Shown one piece after another: positions 22,423 through 35,374 of a stretch of 64,000 nucleotides of DNA. Position 1 is the first letter of the stretch. The number at the start of each line of letters is the position of its first letter. Where the stretch lies: positions 4,156,001-4,220,000 of the forward strand of contig JAQFVV010012420.1 in NCBI GenBank assembly GCA_028023455.1. The letters are read 5' to 3'. Source of the stretch: Epiperipatus broadwayi (Eukaryota > Onychophora > Udeonychophora > Euonychophora > Peripatidae). The notes under the pieces were generated by a model that saw only the letters and a program-made list of their open reading frames with translations, did no database searches and was not told where the DNA came from. The position numbers and the translations under genes are program-made.

Positions 22423-25400
22423 TATTGTTCATAAAAAATAAAAACATGAAGTTTATGAGTTTTACTCATCTGTGTTGAATAAAGTAAAGAATTCCTACAG
22501 CTGCTAGACTCAGGTTACATGAAAAGTCCACAAGCTAATGTAAATAGATGTCAAATACTTTGTTAATTTTCTGGTAAACTCATCTTCCTGTTAATTAATA
22601 TTTACATATGCGCTGTTTGCACAGATAATGAAGCTAGAATAAAGCAATTTTTTTTAAAAATTTATTAAAATACAAAGCTATAAAGTTAAAGAGCTGAGCA
22701 CTTTCAAGGACTACTTGCTCTCATACTCATAGCTATTGTTGTTATGTTAATTGTAAGTAATGATTCTTATCTGAAAAATAAAATTAAAGAAAGTCACTAA
22801 AATCCTTATATTTAGCACTTAGCTATCCTAGTGAGTAATGTTGTTGCTATATATGATAGATGTCTTGGTTTTGTAGTGACTATTTATATCTATATTTTAC
22901 CTATCTTATCTTGACTTTTATTTTGGTATCAGTATTATATATATATATATATATATGAGTACACTGGCACTTCAAAACCTCAATATCTGAAAATAAATAT
23001 CAGTTATACCTTGAGATGATAATTTAAATAATTGAATGGCTCATCATATAAGAAGTCACATGATATCCAAAAATTTAAAGTTATAAAATTGAAATTCTTG
23101 AGCCTATACTCTACCATTGCATTAAACTATATAAAACAAAAAATAATTGAATGGTAATTGCTAAAGAGACAATATGTTGTTTTTGTATTGAAAGTATTAG
23201 GTTGAGCATTAATTCAACTATCTCTAGTTCTTGATTATGTCATTCTACCACTGTTCTAATTCATTCAATGCCTTAAAGCAGCAAAATCTTATCATACAAT
23301 ATCTCAAATCATCACAGGGAATTTCACACATAATGAGTTTTCATTAAATAGCTATGGAAGACTGAATTTTAACAAACAATACTAATAAAACCTAAACACA
23401 ATGTGAAAATGAACATGAAAAAAAATGTCAAAGACAAAATCAAATATAGGATTAAAAATTAAATTGATCAATAAGCTAAGGTACATAATTTTCGGAAAGT
23501 TGAAAAACAATGAAGATGGTATTAAAAGAATGAAATTCTCTGAATATATAGAAAAGAAAATATTAAGTAAAACAGTCTTTTTAATAAATACATCATTGCA
23601 GAACAAACATCTTTGCAACAGTCTGTCATAGAAGAACAATGAAGGAGAAGACAGCTTCCAATTGTAAGTGGTGATATTTTGAGCAGCTATGCATCTTTAT
23701 TTTATTTGCTAGCTAAGAATAGTTGACTATCCATTTATTAACCAAAGTTGGATAGTTAACTAAGTTGGTTATGAGCTATCTATTTAAAAAAATACATAAG
23801 CCTTTTGAAAGAATTTTTCCCCCCAGATTGTATTATGACAGGCAGATGTGTTTATTATACATATATTTATGTCTAGTATTAATTGAACTATATATATATA
23901 CTATTCAATAAATACTAGACTTGAGAAATAATGATTTTTTTCAAAAATAGAAAAGATTTGATAATATAAAGTTTTTCTCTTATTAAAAAGAAAAAAGAAA
24001 ACTAATAGGGCATTGAGAAAATCGTCTCTGGTCTAGAAGAGATTAAGATATGTTAACTTTTAGAAAACAATAAACATTATAAACTATTCTAGAATATTAT
24101 ATGACTGCTATCAAAAATACATAATTCTTAACTCTATTCCTGTGGACAATACTAATCAATATATTACAATCTTTGTGATTATATCACTTCAGAGTGTATC
24201 TAGCGAATTGGTAGCTGTTGAAGGGATTGCCTCCTCCCCCCTTGATTTTAAACATTAGCACTTTTTAAATTCATATTCACAGTGCAAATGATATATAAAT
24301 TTCAGAAATTGTTACAGGATCAATTCGGAATTCATTAAAATAAAAATAATAATTTGGGTTATTAATTTGAATGGAACTATTATTTTCAAGTTATATGTGT
24401 ATTCAAATGTCATTTGATTTCCTAAGCAATTTACAATGCAACTATTTATTTATGATACTTTATAGATGATGTTTGATATTTTAAAGATGAAAGTGTAAAA
24501 GAAAAGTGAGAAAAAATATTAGTCTAAATGTGATTATGAATCTAAAAGTTTAAAACTATTTAAAAGAAAAAAAAAGAGAATTTATTTAAAGCAAGTGAGG
24601 AAAAAGAAAACTGCAGATAAGCTTCCTTAAGCTATATACAAAAAAAAACTGTATTAAAACAGCTTGCAGAGTCTATTACAATTGATACATTAATTAACAT
24701 AGTTATTTATGATTTTAGTCAATGACATATCAAACATATTTCAATTGTTTCAAAATTAAATTTATTATTTTATTTTTTAAAAAAAATTGTGTTCTTTTAT
24801 TTTGTATTTAAACTTTTTCTAAAAACATAAAATTTAGATAAACATCATAAATAATTATGAAGAATTTTAATAAAATTGGAATTTACATTTTGAAATTCCA
24901 ATATTTGTAACTCTTAAATATCTTTCATTATCATTTTAAATTCTTTTTACTTTAGTTTTTACAAAACCACTTATATTATTATCTTTGGAAAGGTCTCACA
25001 TGATCACAGAGATCTTCTTCAAAAGTACCCTGCCATAGCATTCAATTATTTATAAATACTTCTTCCTTTAGAATTAAATATCTTTTTTTCTCTTATCTTT
25101 CACATTTCTCTGCTTCTAAGAATATGTCCAAATGTGTTTTTTTTTTTTTAAGTAAACCAGATGACCAGAACTCATAAAAACATGTCATTTTCACACAACT
25201 ATTAAAAGATCAATTAATATATACAATGTTATAATTAAGTACAATAAAGCTATTATAAAAGATATATTAAATGCTTGGTGATACAAAGTTTTCGCTATTA
25301 AGCTTTTCTTATTTTGTGTTGTCAAGGGTTCAATATATCTGTTACAATCATTTTAAGAAAAGTAAAACATAATACAGAATAAAGCTATTAGTGAATCTTC

Positions 25401-25741
25401 ATTTTTTTAATTGTAATGCTTTTAGATACTTAGCTGTTTAAAAAAGTACACTAAATAAATAAACAAGACAACATCATATTACAATGCTATATTTCCATTT
25501 GTATCAATTCTACTTTCCAAATAAGAACTGCATATGATTAAAATTGAATAACTAGTTCACTGACTATATGCTTGATTATGTGGGAAAAAGTCATCAGCTT
25601 CTAAACTGCTGCTATATGATGTAAAATGATTTTTCCTTAGAAGTCAGACATTTCTGTGCATAGGCATTGTATCCAAAACTCTGATAGCCAAATTAAATGT
25701 CCTTTCCTACTAAACCATTCTCTACTGCAATAAACACCTAC
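22423..25741. other. AT-rich DNA, no gene seen
   Basis: It contains an (AT)n tract at about 22933-22956. Opposite-strand open frames at 23382-23639 have low-complexity translations. No motif, RNA gene or recognised repeat. Confidence 0.55.
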
Positions 25742-25983
25742 TTTTTATTTCTTCTAAACATCACATGATCACCATCTCTTATACTAGCACATAATTGTTA
25801 TTAAAGAAGGCAAAACTCTCTCCATACAGTAATGCCACAAGCCAAAAACTAGTCTAGGGATATTGGATGAGTAGGCACTAGATAGGGATTTTATGCACAA
25901 GCCTTCTGGCATCCATTGATTACTCTGGTTGGCACAGGGTGGCACTACTGTATGGAGAGAGTTTTGCCTTGTTTTTATTTCTT
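25742..25983. mobile_element. Foldback insertion, family A, short deleted copy
   Basis: The element at about 25754-25971 is flanked by a 12-bp direct repeat, TTTTTATTTCTT (25742-25753 and 25972-25983). It begins CTAAACATCACATGATCACC and ends GAGAGAGTTTTGCCTTG, the same termini as the 21.6 kb copy. The interior is reduced to a short part of the two arms. The shared ends with independent insertion sites show that the termini are real element boundaries. Confidence 0.8.
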
Positions 25984-26424
25984 ATTACAAAATCATTCCT
26001 CCAGCCCCAATTCACATCTTTTTCCTTTTTTATCCTACTTAAAAAGTCATTTGTTTAATCACATTCTCCTTTCTTCACATTCCTCATTGTCATTATAAAG
26101 ATCTAAACAAAGAATTATAAAATCTCTTCCCTTTATTTTTAAATTTTTATCATCCTCTATACAATTTATCCTAATCCTTTTTCAAAATCCTATACTCATA
26201 AAAATAAATGTTTAATACGTTCCCTCCCATTTTTGTTATTAATTACACCAATAATTCAAATCCTTATTCTACTTTCTTTGGTATCTAAAAACTCCTACCT
26301 GAAACAAATTTCAAGCTCCAGATGATGGGCATAGCTATCAGTCTTTAATCATTAAATTGCAAGTCTTTCATGATTCTTCTTTAATTTTCACTTTTTAAAT
26401 AGACATCCTTTTTCTTATAAACCT

Positions 26425-26668
26425 TCTAACCTTATTTATACATTTTATTCTTTTACTTTGTTCTAAGTACTTTTCTTCTTTTTTTTTCTAACCTTATTTA
26501 TATATGTTATCTTTTACTTTGTTCTAAGTATTTTTCTTCTTTTTCTTTCTAACCTTATTTATACATTTTATTCTTTTACTTTGTTCTAAGTACTTTTTTT
26601 TTCTTTCTAACCTTATTTATACATTTTATTCTTTTACTTTGTTCTAAGTACTTTTCTTCTTTTTCTTT
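26425..26668. repeat. Minisatellite, four copies of a 57-65 bp unit
   Basis: The unit begins TCTAACCTTATTTATACATT and ends in a T/C-rich run after GTTCTAAGTACTTTTC. It occurs four times with small length changes. The tract is pyrimidine-rich on the plus strand. Confidence 0.93.
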
Positions 26669-29060
26669 AACTATCCAAATATTTACTTTACATAAAACTT
26701 TGAACTCCAAACAAATCTCTTAGCATATACATATATAATATGTTTGTTTTTTCAATCAATGATTTAAAGTTCTATTTTCTATTGAAAATGATGTTATTTA
26801 TAGATTTAAAATCTCATTGTTTTGCTTTTTTTTTTTTTTTCCAATCAGCAGCTTTTCATTTTTTTTTGTGTGTGTTGAAAATTAAAGTTATTCATTTTTA
26901 ATGAGTTGGGATTTTAAATCATTATTTTATTATGATAATTTCTATGAACATTAAATCATTATTTTGTTAATAAAAAAATACAAAGAATATCCAAATTGAA
27001 TGAATAATGAATGAAATAGCCTTTCAAACAATTAAACCATAACATTTTAATGAACCAGTCATTTGGAGTTATGGTAATTGTGTTAAAAATGCAAATCATC
27101 TAATACACACAGAACAAATTAAAAAACTGATTATGTTAAAAACTTTTCAAGGCAGAATTAACATCATTGTACAAAAATATTTTCATATTTAAAGTAATGT
27201 TGGTTACTAAATAAATACTTTTATATCTGCAGTCTTTTCATGATTACAAGTTTTGTATTCTCTTAAGCAATCTAGTTGATTGGATTGTAGATAATTGTTT
27301 TTTTAAATAATCTACAATCACTGTAACTATAAATAACTCAAATTTAGACTTAGTTCATTAAAATTTGTTATTAACCTTTATTGTATTGAATCTTAGATGT
27401 CATCTTAGAAGCACCCATAAGTCCCACATTAGGTACTTTCAAACTAAATACTGATCAAAGCTTTATCTTGATAGATTAATTTGCTCAATGGATTTTAATG
27501 CAGTGGCAGACTCAAGAGCCAAAAGTCCCTAAATCAAATCTCAATATGTCACATGTAATTCTCATGTACCATTAATCACCCATGCAAGTTATTGTTTGAC
27601 TTTTGAATGGTTAGTAGTTTTTGAATTCATATGATATTCGAAGACTTTGATCCAAAAATGTTTAGATCTTAAGTCCATCATTCTAATGCTATACTAAATA
27701 AAATAGAATGAACAAACTTCTGTTAAACAATAAGATTTCTGAATCATTAGAAACAAATTTTAAACATTAACAATTTTTCTTTGTGATTGAGGTGATTAAT
27801 TGTTGAGCTCTGCATCATTACTAGCATCCAGCTATGCAAAAAGTCTTCATTCCAAACTACACTGCAATAAAATAAAAATAATTCAGAATTATTAAATGCA
27901 TTCTTTTTAACAGCAGTAGTATTTCTTTTTATATCAAAACTATATTGATATTAGTTGATAATGTTAAGTAAACCTCAGTCAGTTTCTGGATTGATAGACT
28001 TCTTCAGTGGCAATGACCATTTTTAGAAAAAGTCAATAAACTAATCTTCATGATTAAAAAGATAGTTCTGGAGCATAGACTGTTGTTCAATATAGATTGA
28101 ATAAAACTAAGAGTCATGATATTTTATAATAAGACTTTGCACTTTGGGTATCTCAGTTATATTTTTAAACAGTATACTATGGATTCATTTTGACCAATAT
28201 TAAAATGCATTGTGTTTTTGCTATATCTGAACTCTATGAATAATGCAGTCAGTGAAGGTAAACTAAAATTAAATTTTAATTGATATTTATTGGTGTCAAC
28301 AAATTAAACTAAATATATATTATGGTGGTATAAATTGGCAAATTAAATTAACAGGCCATACAAATTGGGCAAGTCAAAATCTGCACCTACATAAATAAAA
28401 TGTAATATAGTTTTAATTTATCATGAAATTCTACAACTTTAAGCTAGCTAAAATTAATATCATTACTAACTAAAGAATATGGTAATTAATTTTATTAATG
28501 GCCTATTGTGTTTGGAACACATATCTAAAACAGTATAAATGGATAAAAATTATTATATATTATTACGTTTGCTAACTATATAAATATGATTAATTTATTA
28601 TTATAAATAAGCTTGATTATTATCAGTTAAATAAATAATTTATTCTGTTTGAATGCTATGTATGTATAATTTAGTTTCAAATATGTAACATGAGACATAT
28701 AAAATAATAATAGAATATTATAAAATACAAAATAAATTGAGCACTTTTACTTCAAACAACCAATAAAAGTTTATTGAGGATGTAATTAATAAAATGTAAA
28801 TAAAAAAGTTGATAAAATAAGGTCATAAATTATAAAGACATACAGATGTTTTTTTGTACTTAACTAACTGAATAACTTAATTTACGTATTGCAAAATGTA
28901 ATTATCTAAAGGTTTTTAAATTAATACTACATACTTGATGAATTAAAAAAAAATCACAGATCCAAATTTTAATCAATAAAACAATTTATTTACAAAAAAA
29001 AGTAATAATTATAAAACAGTATTTGAGTTTGTTTTCCAATCTTTTATAAATACACGTAAA
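26669..29060. other. AT-rich DNA, no gene seen
   Basis: Homopolymers and short AT words only. No coding frame above chance and no shared repeat identified. Confidence 0.55.
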
Positions 29061-29172
29061 CGATTTATTTTAAATATAAGTGGTTTATTTATTCTTTAGT
29101 TATATTATTTTTCAAACCCAGAATAAAGAATGATACAAACAAAAGATAGAATGTTATATAAAATATCGTTAC
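29061..29172. repeat. 110-bp direct repeat, left copy
   Basis: Matches 31722-31833 in the same orientation with few differences, including TGGTTTATTTAT, CTTTAGTTATATTA and AAGAATGATACAAACAAAA. The pair flanks the decayed LINE at 29.27-31.69 kb. Confidence 0.85.
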
Positions 29173-29269
29173 AAATAAGTAAATATATAAAAAAAAAATG
29201 ATAAAATTTGATTGAATTTGTTTTCCAATCTTTTACCTTTATAAAAAAAAAAAACGTATTTAATTAGAA

Positions 29270-31690
29270 TACAATACTTTTAAAAGAAGTTTATTGGCAT
29301 ATTAATTACAATTAGATTCTATTACATGAAACAATGAGAGAAACATTTTTGTTTATAGGTAATTCATCAATAAAGAAACATTAAAAAAATCATGCAAACA
29401 TCATTACAACATTGGCACATAAATCTATAGCTATTATAAAAGGAATGTATTAATTGTGTAGTAATTGCAATGGTGCAGGCAGTGTGATCAAGCTCCAGGT
29501 CATTGCCAATATGTCTGCAGGTGCTAAAACCTGGTCTGTTATTTTAATTTTACTCAATTTGCTATAAAAGAGTGAGCAAAGTTAACTAGATATAGGATTA
29601 AAACAAAAATGACAAAACCACAGAGTGAAAAGTATAAGGTGGATATTCTGATATTAAAAAGGTGCTCTCTGTTCATGCTGTTGATGAGGGTCAAAAGGGA
29701 AGAAGAATGATCATGTGTAATTGTACTAATGAGTGTGCAATATATCTATAGTGCATTGCACTCATGTAGAAGGTGCTGAACAGTTTCTTCATCCCTATGG
29801 CACAACTAGGCATCTATGTTAGCAATGTGAATCTTTTGGCTAAAAGGCTATTTGTGGGCAATGCATTCAGGTTTATTTTAATCATGAAGTCCATGCATTT
29901 AGATTCAAAATAATAATGCTTAAATTTTTAAATAAAATGTTTATTTGTGAATTAGCATGAGTTTTATACTAGTATCATCCTGCTTTTGATTTAGTAGGTT
30001 GTATGCATCCCAATAGTGAATTTTTTCCTTAAAGATTGTATGATTTACAGAGGTGAGAGAAATGATTGATTTGAGTTAGTTGTCGAGGAAATTGCTCTTT
30101 GTTTATAGTGGAGTGTCAGTCGGGTTGACAGGTATGAAATTTTAAGTATAAAGGAAAAAGTCAAGGATCCTTAATGGTTGCATTTATTGCCCTTTGTGAA
30201 TGGAAAACAGGAATACAATGTAAAAATAGCCCATTGATCTTTGAAGATTTTCGCATAAAATCTTATACTAATAGCAACAGTCTTCTTACTCCAAGTAAGT
30301 TTAGTGCATAAAGAATTTATTTTCTTAATATATTCCTTTAGTGAATTTATTAATAGGGAAATAGAAGATAGTTTTGGAAAGATGAGCATGTTAATGAGAT
30401 TTTGGCATGAATTAATAGATAAGCTTGGATGAGTTCTGTGAAAGTTAAGAGCTTGATCTGCATAGAGTTTCTCATTTCATTGACTGAAAGATATATTGGA
30501 TAGCCAAGGAATTTATGAGATGCTGTGAAAGCAGACACAATATTTTTTTCCAGACAGAATGTTCCAGGCTGATGATTTTGTCATATTAAAGCTCAGGGAA
30601 TAATTTTTAGTATATCGTTAAAGTAGAGAAGTTTCTTGTAGTATGTATTGTTTGGATAAAAGAATGATTACAATATCATCTATGTAAGAGATATATTTGA
30701 TATATTGATGTATGTTTTGTAATGTTTACCAGGAAGATTGTTTTCAATTTGAATGAGAAGAGCATTAATATATGTAATAAAAAGAAAGGAACTTAACAGA
30801 GAATCTTTAGGTGTTGAGCTATAAGGATTGAAACCAGATATTGTTCACCATTTAAAGTTATGAGAATCTATTATAGAGGAGGTTTGCTAGAATATGTAAG
30901 ATTGATGTAGGAATCTTGTGTTGTTTGAGTAGTTAAAGCAGCTTATCTGTTGAAACTGACTCCAAAGCTAACCTGATGTCCAGCTGTATTGCAACAGGTG
31001 CAGCTCTTCTAGCTTGCCTGATTTCATCAATGATTACCCCAAAGAGCATCACTGCCACAGTAGCGGAAGTCCCCTTTTTAGAAAATTAGTAAGCTAATAT
31101 GTTAGGGAGCAGGATTAGTTGTATTTCATCTTTAATTAGGCTCTCTATAACTTTAATTATTAATGGTGTTATGAATATTGATCATAAATAATTCAGGAGG
31201 GTTGGTGTAATGTTTTCTTTTAAAAATGGTGTCAGTAAAATTAGAACAGCTGATCAATTTTGTGAAATTGTCTAGATGTGACTTTAAAGATTGTGAATAA
31301 TGTGAATGATAAAATAGCTGAGATGATTGAGAACAAGTTTAGGGATTGCATGTGAACCTGAAGGTGTACTATGTGGCATAGAATTGAATTTGATAGCAAC
31401 TTGATATTTATGAATTTCACGATTGCCATCACTTTGGAATCTATTTTCAAAATGATAAAAGATATGAGGCAGCATATTTTCACTAGCAATAAGTTGTGCA
31501 TCTTTAGTAATGAATGAGGGGATGGACATGTTTATTCTATAACTCAGGGCCCATTGTATATACACTCGTTGGACCAATTGTGTGGTTGGGATAGAATATT
31601 TTAGCTTTCTTCATGGAAATATAGTCAGCTAATATTTTTTGAGTGTTCTTATATTCGTGTTTCAGATGTAAAATGGAGAGAATTGCATTA
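29270..31690 (-). mobile_element. Heavily decayed LINE related to LINE 1, minus strand
   Basis: On the minus strand the order matches LINE 1. At 31577-31284 the frame aligns along its length with the region before RT in LINE 1: YIQWAL against YICWAL, then LPHIFYHFENRFQ against LNSLYLHYKNAFQ, and IPKLVLNHL against IPKFVYAHL. Near 30985-30960 an AIQLDI motif A remnant is visible, near 30830-30800 a motif B remnant (SSTPKDSLLSSFLF), and near 30389-30171 C-terminal RT-region text. The zinc motif lies at about 29830-29755 (CHRDEETVQHLLHECNA). Stops and frameshifts are dense. Same family as LINE 1, but far older. Confidence 0.8.
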
Positions 31691-31721
31691 GGACCACATG
31701 ATGTGTGTATATTGTTTTACA

Positions 31722-31833
31722 AATCATTTATTTTTAATATAAATGGTTTATTTATCCTTTAGTTATATTAATCTTTCAAATCCAGAATTAAAGAATGATA
31801 CAAACAAAAACTAGAATGTTATATAAAAGTTAT
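31722..31833. repeat. 110-bp direct repeat, right copy
   Basis: Partner of 29061-29172. It lies just beyond the 5' side of the decayed LINE, so the LINE sits between two copies. Confidence 0.85.
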
Positions 31834-32045
31834 GTTAAATTTTGATAAAAATACTTAAGATTTTATTTTAAACTGATCTAATTTTGTCCTTGGTTAATTT
31901 TATCTATATATTACATATAAGCATACACACTTAATCTAAGCATATAAAACATATAATATGTGTAATAAGTAAAATATACAACCTGAATTATCTGCAAAAA
32001 TCATTGTGTATCCTTAAATGAATTATTTATACCAACATATTTTTT

Positions 32046-32081
32046 TAGCAGTAGTAGCAGCAGCAGTAGTAGTAGTAATAC

Positions 32082-32135
<54 letters not shown>

Positions 32136-32218
32136 TAGTAATAGTAATAATAATAATAATAATAAGAACAACAACAACAATAATAATGGTGGTGAGCAGC
32201 AGTGGTGGTGGTTGTTGT
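32046..32218. repeat. TAG/TAA/ACA/GGT trinucleotide microsatellite
   Basis: Begins with mixed CAG/TAG triplets, then pure TAG, TAATAA, AACAAC, and GGT/CAG triplets ending GTTGTTGTT. It abuts the 3' end of LINE 2. Poly-Val and poly-Leu frames across it are simple-sequence shadows. Confidence 0.95.
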
Positions 32219-32225
32219 TCAATTA

Positions 32226-32235
32226 TTTATTTATT
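32226..32235 (-). terminator. Overlapping AATAAA signals at LINE 2 3' end
   Basis: Two overlapping AATAAA hexamers on the minus strand lie within 20 bases of the microsatellite. LINE 3 has the same arrangement at 39473-39478. Confidence 0.5.
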
Positions 32236-32671
32236 TAATGTACATATCAACAGCATTTAGCCAATTATAGATTGCACAGTAAGGCAATTATTATATACAA
32301 ATCTAAATAAGCATTAAAAAACAAACAAACAAATAATAACAATAAACTAGAAAAACAATAAAATGAACAAATAAGTAAAAAGGTAATATATCAAATGAAA
32401 TTAAGGATAATATTTTTTTAAGATGATTTTAGTGAATTGTTTGAAATCTAAATTAAAAATATCTTTATTAGCAAAATCTTTATTATAAGTTCTAGGTAAA
32501 CAAATTAAAGGGGGAAATGTTAATATATCAGATTTACACATTTTAAGTTCAAAAATATTGAGAATAGAAGTGTTATAACTCTGATTTTTTGATACTTAAT
32601 CTAGAAAGCAAATTAGATACATAAATATTCTGGGAAATAAATTTATGAAGAAATTTAAGATCTCTTGTTTT

Positions 32672-33088
32672 TCATCTCAGCATTAAGTCAATATAGTGTT
32701 CATTACTTAAACTATTTAATTTTAAAAATTTGTCAAAAACAGATTGAAATTTTTCTGTCTTTTTATGAGGATTCCATATAAATGAACCATATTCCAAGAT
32801 GGGAAGTACTAAGGATATAAAAAGTTTAATTTTTGTAAATGTATTAAATGCTTTTCTATATCTGTAAATAGCTTCTACAATTTTAAGAGATTTATTCACT
32901 ATAAAATTAATGTGGTTATGAGAAGACCCACTATTGGAAAATATTATTCCTAGATCTCTTTGATGATCATTTGTTATGATTTTAGAATCACCAATATAGT
33001 AGGAAAAGTTTAAGATTTCAGATTTTCTAAAGTAAGAGACAATGGAGCACTTATCCATATTTATATAATTATATTCATACCAATTCAA
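32672..33088 (-). pseudogene. LINE 2 ORF2 C-terminal (thumb) region
   Basis: A 138-codon frame following the RT core. It contains DLGIIFSNSGSSHNHINFIV and FISLVLPILEYGSFIWNP, matching the thumb region of CR1/Jockey-type RTs ('lGv.....l.f..Hi..i..k......LYk.lVrpiLEYas.vW.P'). It stays in one frame, so decay is moderate here. Confidence 0.78.
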
Positions 33089-33096
33089 GGAATTAT

Positions 33097-33660
33097 CTAT
33101 ATCACTTTAAAGTAAAAAACAGTCATTAATAGAATAAATATGCCTAAAAATTTTGCAATCATCTGCATAACATAGAAGATGTTAAAATTTAATGTAATTT
33201 TTAGGTCATCAATGTATACTTTAAATAATAATGGTGCAAAAACACTGCCTTGAGGTACCCCAGTGAAGCAATAATATGGTAATGACAATTTACTGTTAAA
33301 TTTCACACAAGACATTCTATTTTCAAGAAAAGAGTCAAACAAATTAATTAATAATTTGGGAAAGCCTAATCTACAAAGCTTTTGAAAAAGAATTTTATGA
33401 TTAACTCTATCAAAAGCCTTGGTCATATCAAAATAAATAACATCCAACCTAGATTGATTCTCAATTGAATGTGAAATGTGATCAATAATATTTAGCAAAT
33501 TTGTTTCAATGGATCTATTAAGCAAAAAGCCATGCTGCTCTGGTGCCAAAACCTTAGAGACATCCAAGATAATTTTATTATATAAACATCTTTCAAATAT
33601 TCGAGCAACAGTGTGTAGAACTGAAATAGACCTATAATCACTTACCAAATCTCTAGATCC
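33097..33660 (-). pseudogene. LINE 2 reverse transcriptase core
   Basis: Contains SDYRSISVLHTVARIFERCL, motif A VIYFDMTKAFDRVNHKIL and motif B GVPQGSVFAPLLF. Motif C reads YADDCKIF, but in a shifted frame (codons at 33169-33158), so a single frameshift near 33.17 kb separates it from the rest. Both catalytic aspartates of YADD are kept. Confidence 0.85.
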
Positions 33661-34065
33661 TTTCTTAAAAATAGGTACAACTTTAGCAATTTTAAGGGAT
33701 GTAGGAAAAGTACCATTTGCTAAAGATCAATTAAAAATATGCAAAAGAGGAGAAGCAATATATTCAGCACATCCTTTATAAATGAAGCTGGAATATTGTC
33801 AAGACCCATACTAAAATGTAATTTAGGCTGCCTAATAGCAAAAAATAATATCAAATTCATTAAGTGAATTAAATGCTATCCTTTCTTCAATTAGATCATT
33901 ATTTTCAGTTAAGTTAGTAAAAAATTTAGATTGTTCAAAAAGCTCTGAGAAATAATGAGAAAAATCATCTGCAACTAGATTTGAATTATTACTCTGTAAT
34001 TTTTTTTTTTTTTGTAATACCTAAATCCTTGACTAGAGACCAAAATTGCAAAGGATTATAAATTG

Positions 34066-35000
34066 TTATAATAATTTAAGTTTTTTAGTTCTCCAATATT
34101 TACAATGATGAAATGATTTCCTTTTAATAATTTGTTTAAGAGAGATTGAAAACCAGACAGGAAAATTGTTAGTTAAAATTTTTTTCTTAGAAATGTATTT
34201 GTCAATTAGTTCACTAAATGATTGTTCAAAAAACTTCATACACAAATCTACATTTGATGAAGAATACAAATTTTTCCAATTAAAGTTAGATAATTGTAAA
34301 CAAAGACCCAAATAATTCCCTTTTTTGTAGTTTCTTTTCATAGTTTTAAAGGGACAAAGTCTATTAAATTAAATATTAATATAAAATTCTAAGGAAGGAT
34401 AATGCAAATCAATGGAAAAAAGTAGTTAAACATTCAATTGTAGGAAAATTACTAAGAATATAATCCAACATGTGGTCACTGAAATTGGTATATGGATTAA
34501 ATTGTTTTAGATTTAACAAATTGTGAGACTGAATCATTCTCAATGCTTTAGGTGAAAATGAGACTGAATCTATGATAGTATTACCTAAATATATAAATCA
34601 GGAATATTAAAGTCACCAGTAATAACAATATATGATTTTTATTTGATTAAAAAGTCTTCAAGAATACAAAGAAACTCATTAAACTCTAAAAAGGATAATG
34701 TTGGCTTTATGTAGATAGTACCTAAAAGAAATTTGACACTATTTCCATGTAGCCTCACAAGATGATGATGAAATAGGAATATACTTATGTATAAAATTAC
34801 ATTTAAAGGCAATGAGTGTGTCTCCATCTTTGGAAGCAACATCACAGGATATGTCTGTTCAAAGTACCTTATATATATTGTCCATAAAAATATCATCTGA
34901 GATGTGTTGAGTAAGGCAAGTTTCTGAAATAAAAACAATATCAAAATTTTCAGAATTGAAAAATTGCTTCATTTTTGCAGTCTTAATTCTCATCCCACAA
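34066..35000 (-). pseudogene. LINE 2 endonuclease and linker region
   Basis: Near 34.64-34.60 kb the minus strand reads VITGDFNIPD, the GDFN motif of APE-type LINE endonucleases. Upstream is the frame 34944-34639 with LLGTIYIKPTLS, the beta-strand preceding it. Block 34341-34066 belongs to the linker before RT. Several frame changes occur. Confidence 0.7.
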
Positions 35001-35374
35001 ATGTTTATTTAAAAACAATAAAGTCCAAACATAATATCAAAAAATATAAAATAACAAATAATAATCAAGAAGAAAAAATGTTAATAAAGGATGATGTTGG
35101 CAAAAGAAATTAATCAGAAAGTATTAATGAACTAGCCAATGGGCCATAAAAAAATTTTTAATGCAGTATCTTCAAGATCATAAATGATGCAAAATAAACT
35201 CCCAATGATTATGTTTGGGAATTGAAGCACAAAAACTATTACAATTAAAATTAAACATATTAATCCTAATACATATGCCTTTAACTTGAAGTTTTTCTTC
35301 CAAAAATCTCTTTATATCAGTAAATTGAACATCTACTACCATATTTGAATTCAAATATTTATTATTATCCTTAA

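Noticed and set aside
26425-26668. CRISPR-like array
   Set aside because: The units are contiguous tandem copies with no unique spacers, in a eukaryotic sequence.
32001-32260. Poly-Leu (minus) and poly-Val (plus) frames
   Set aside because: Both are translations of the TAG/TAA microsatellite.
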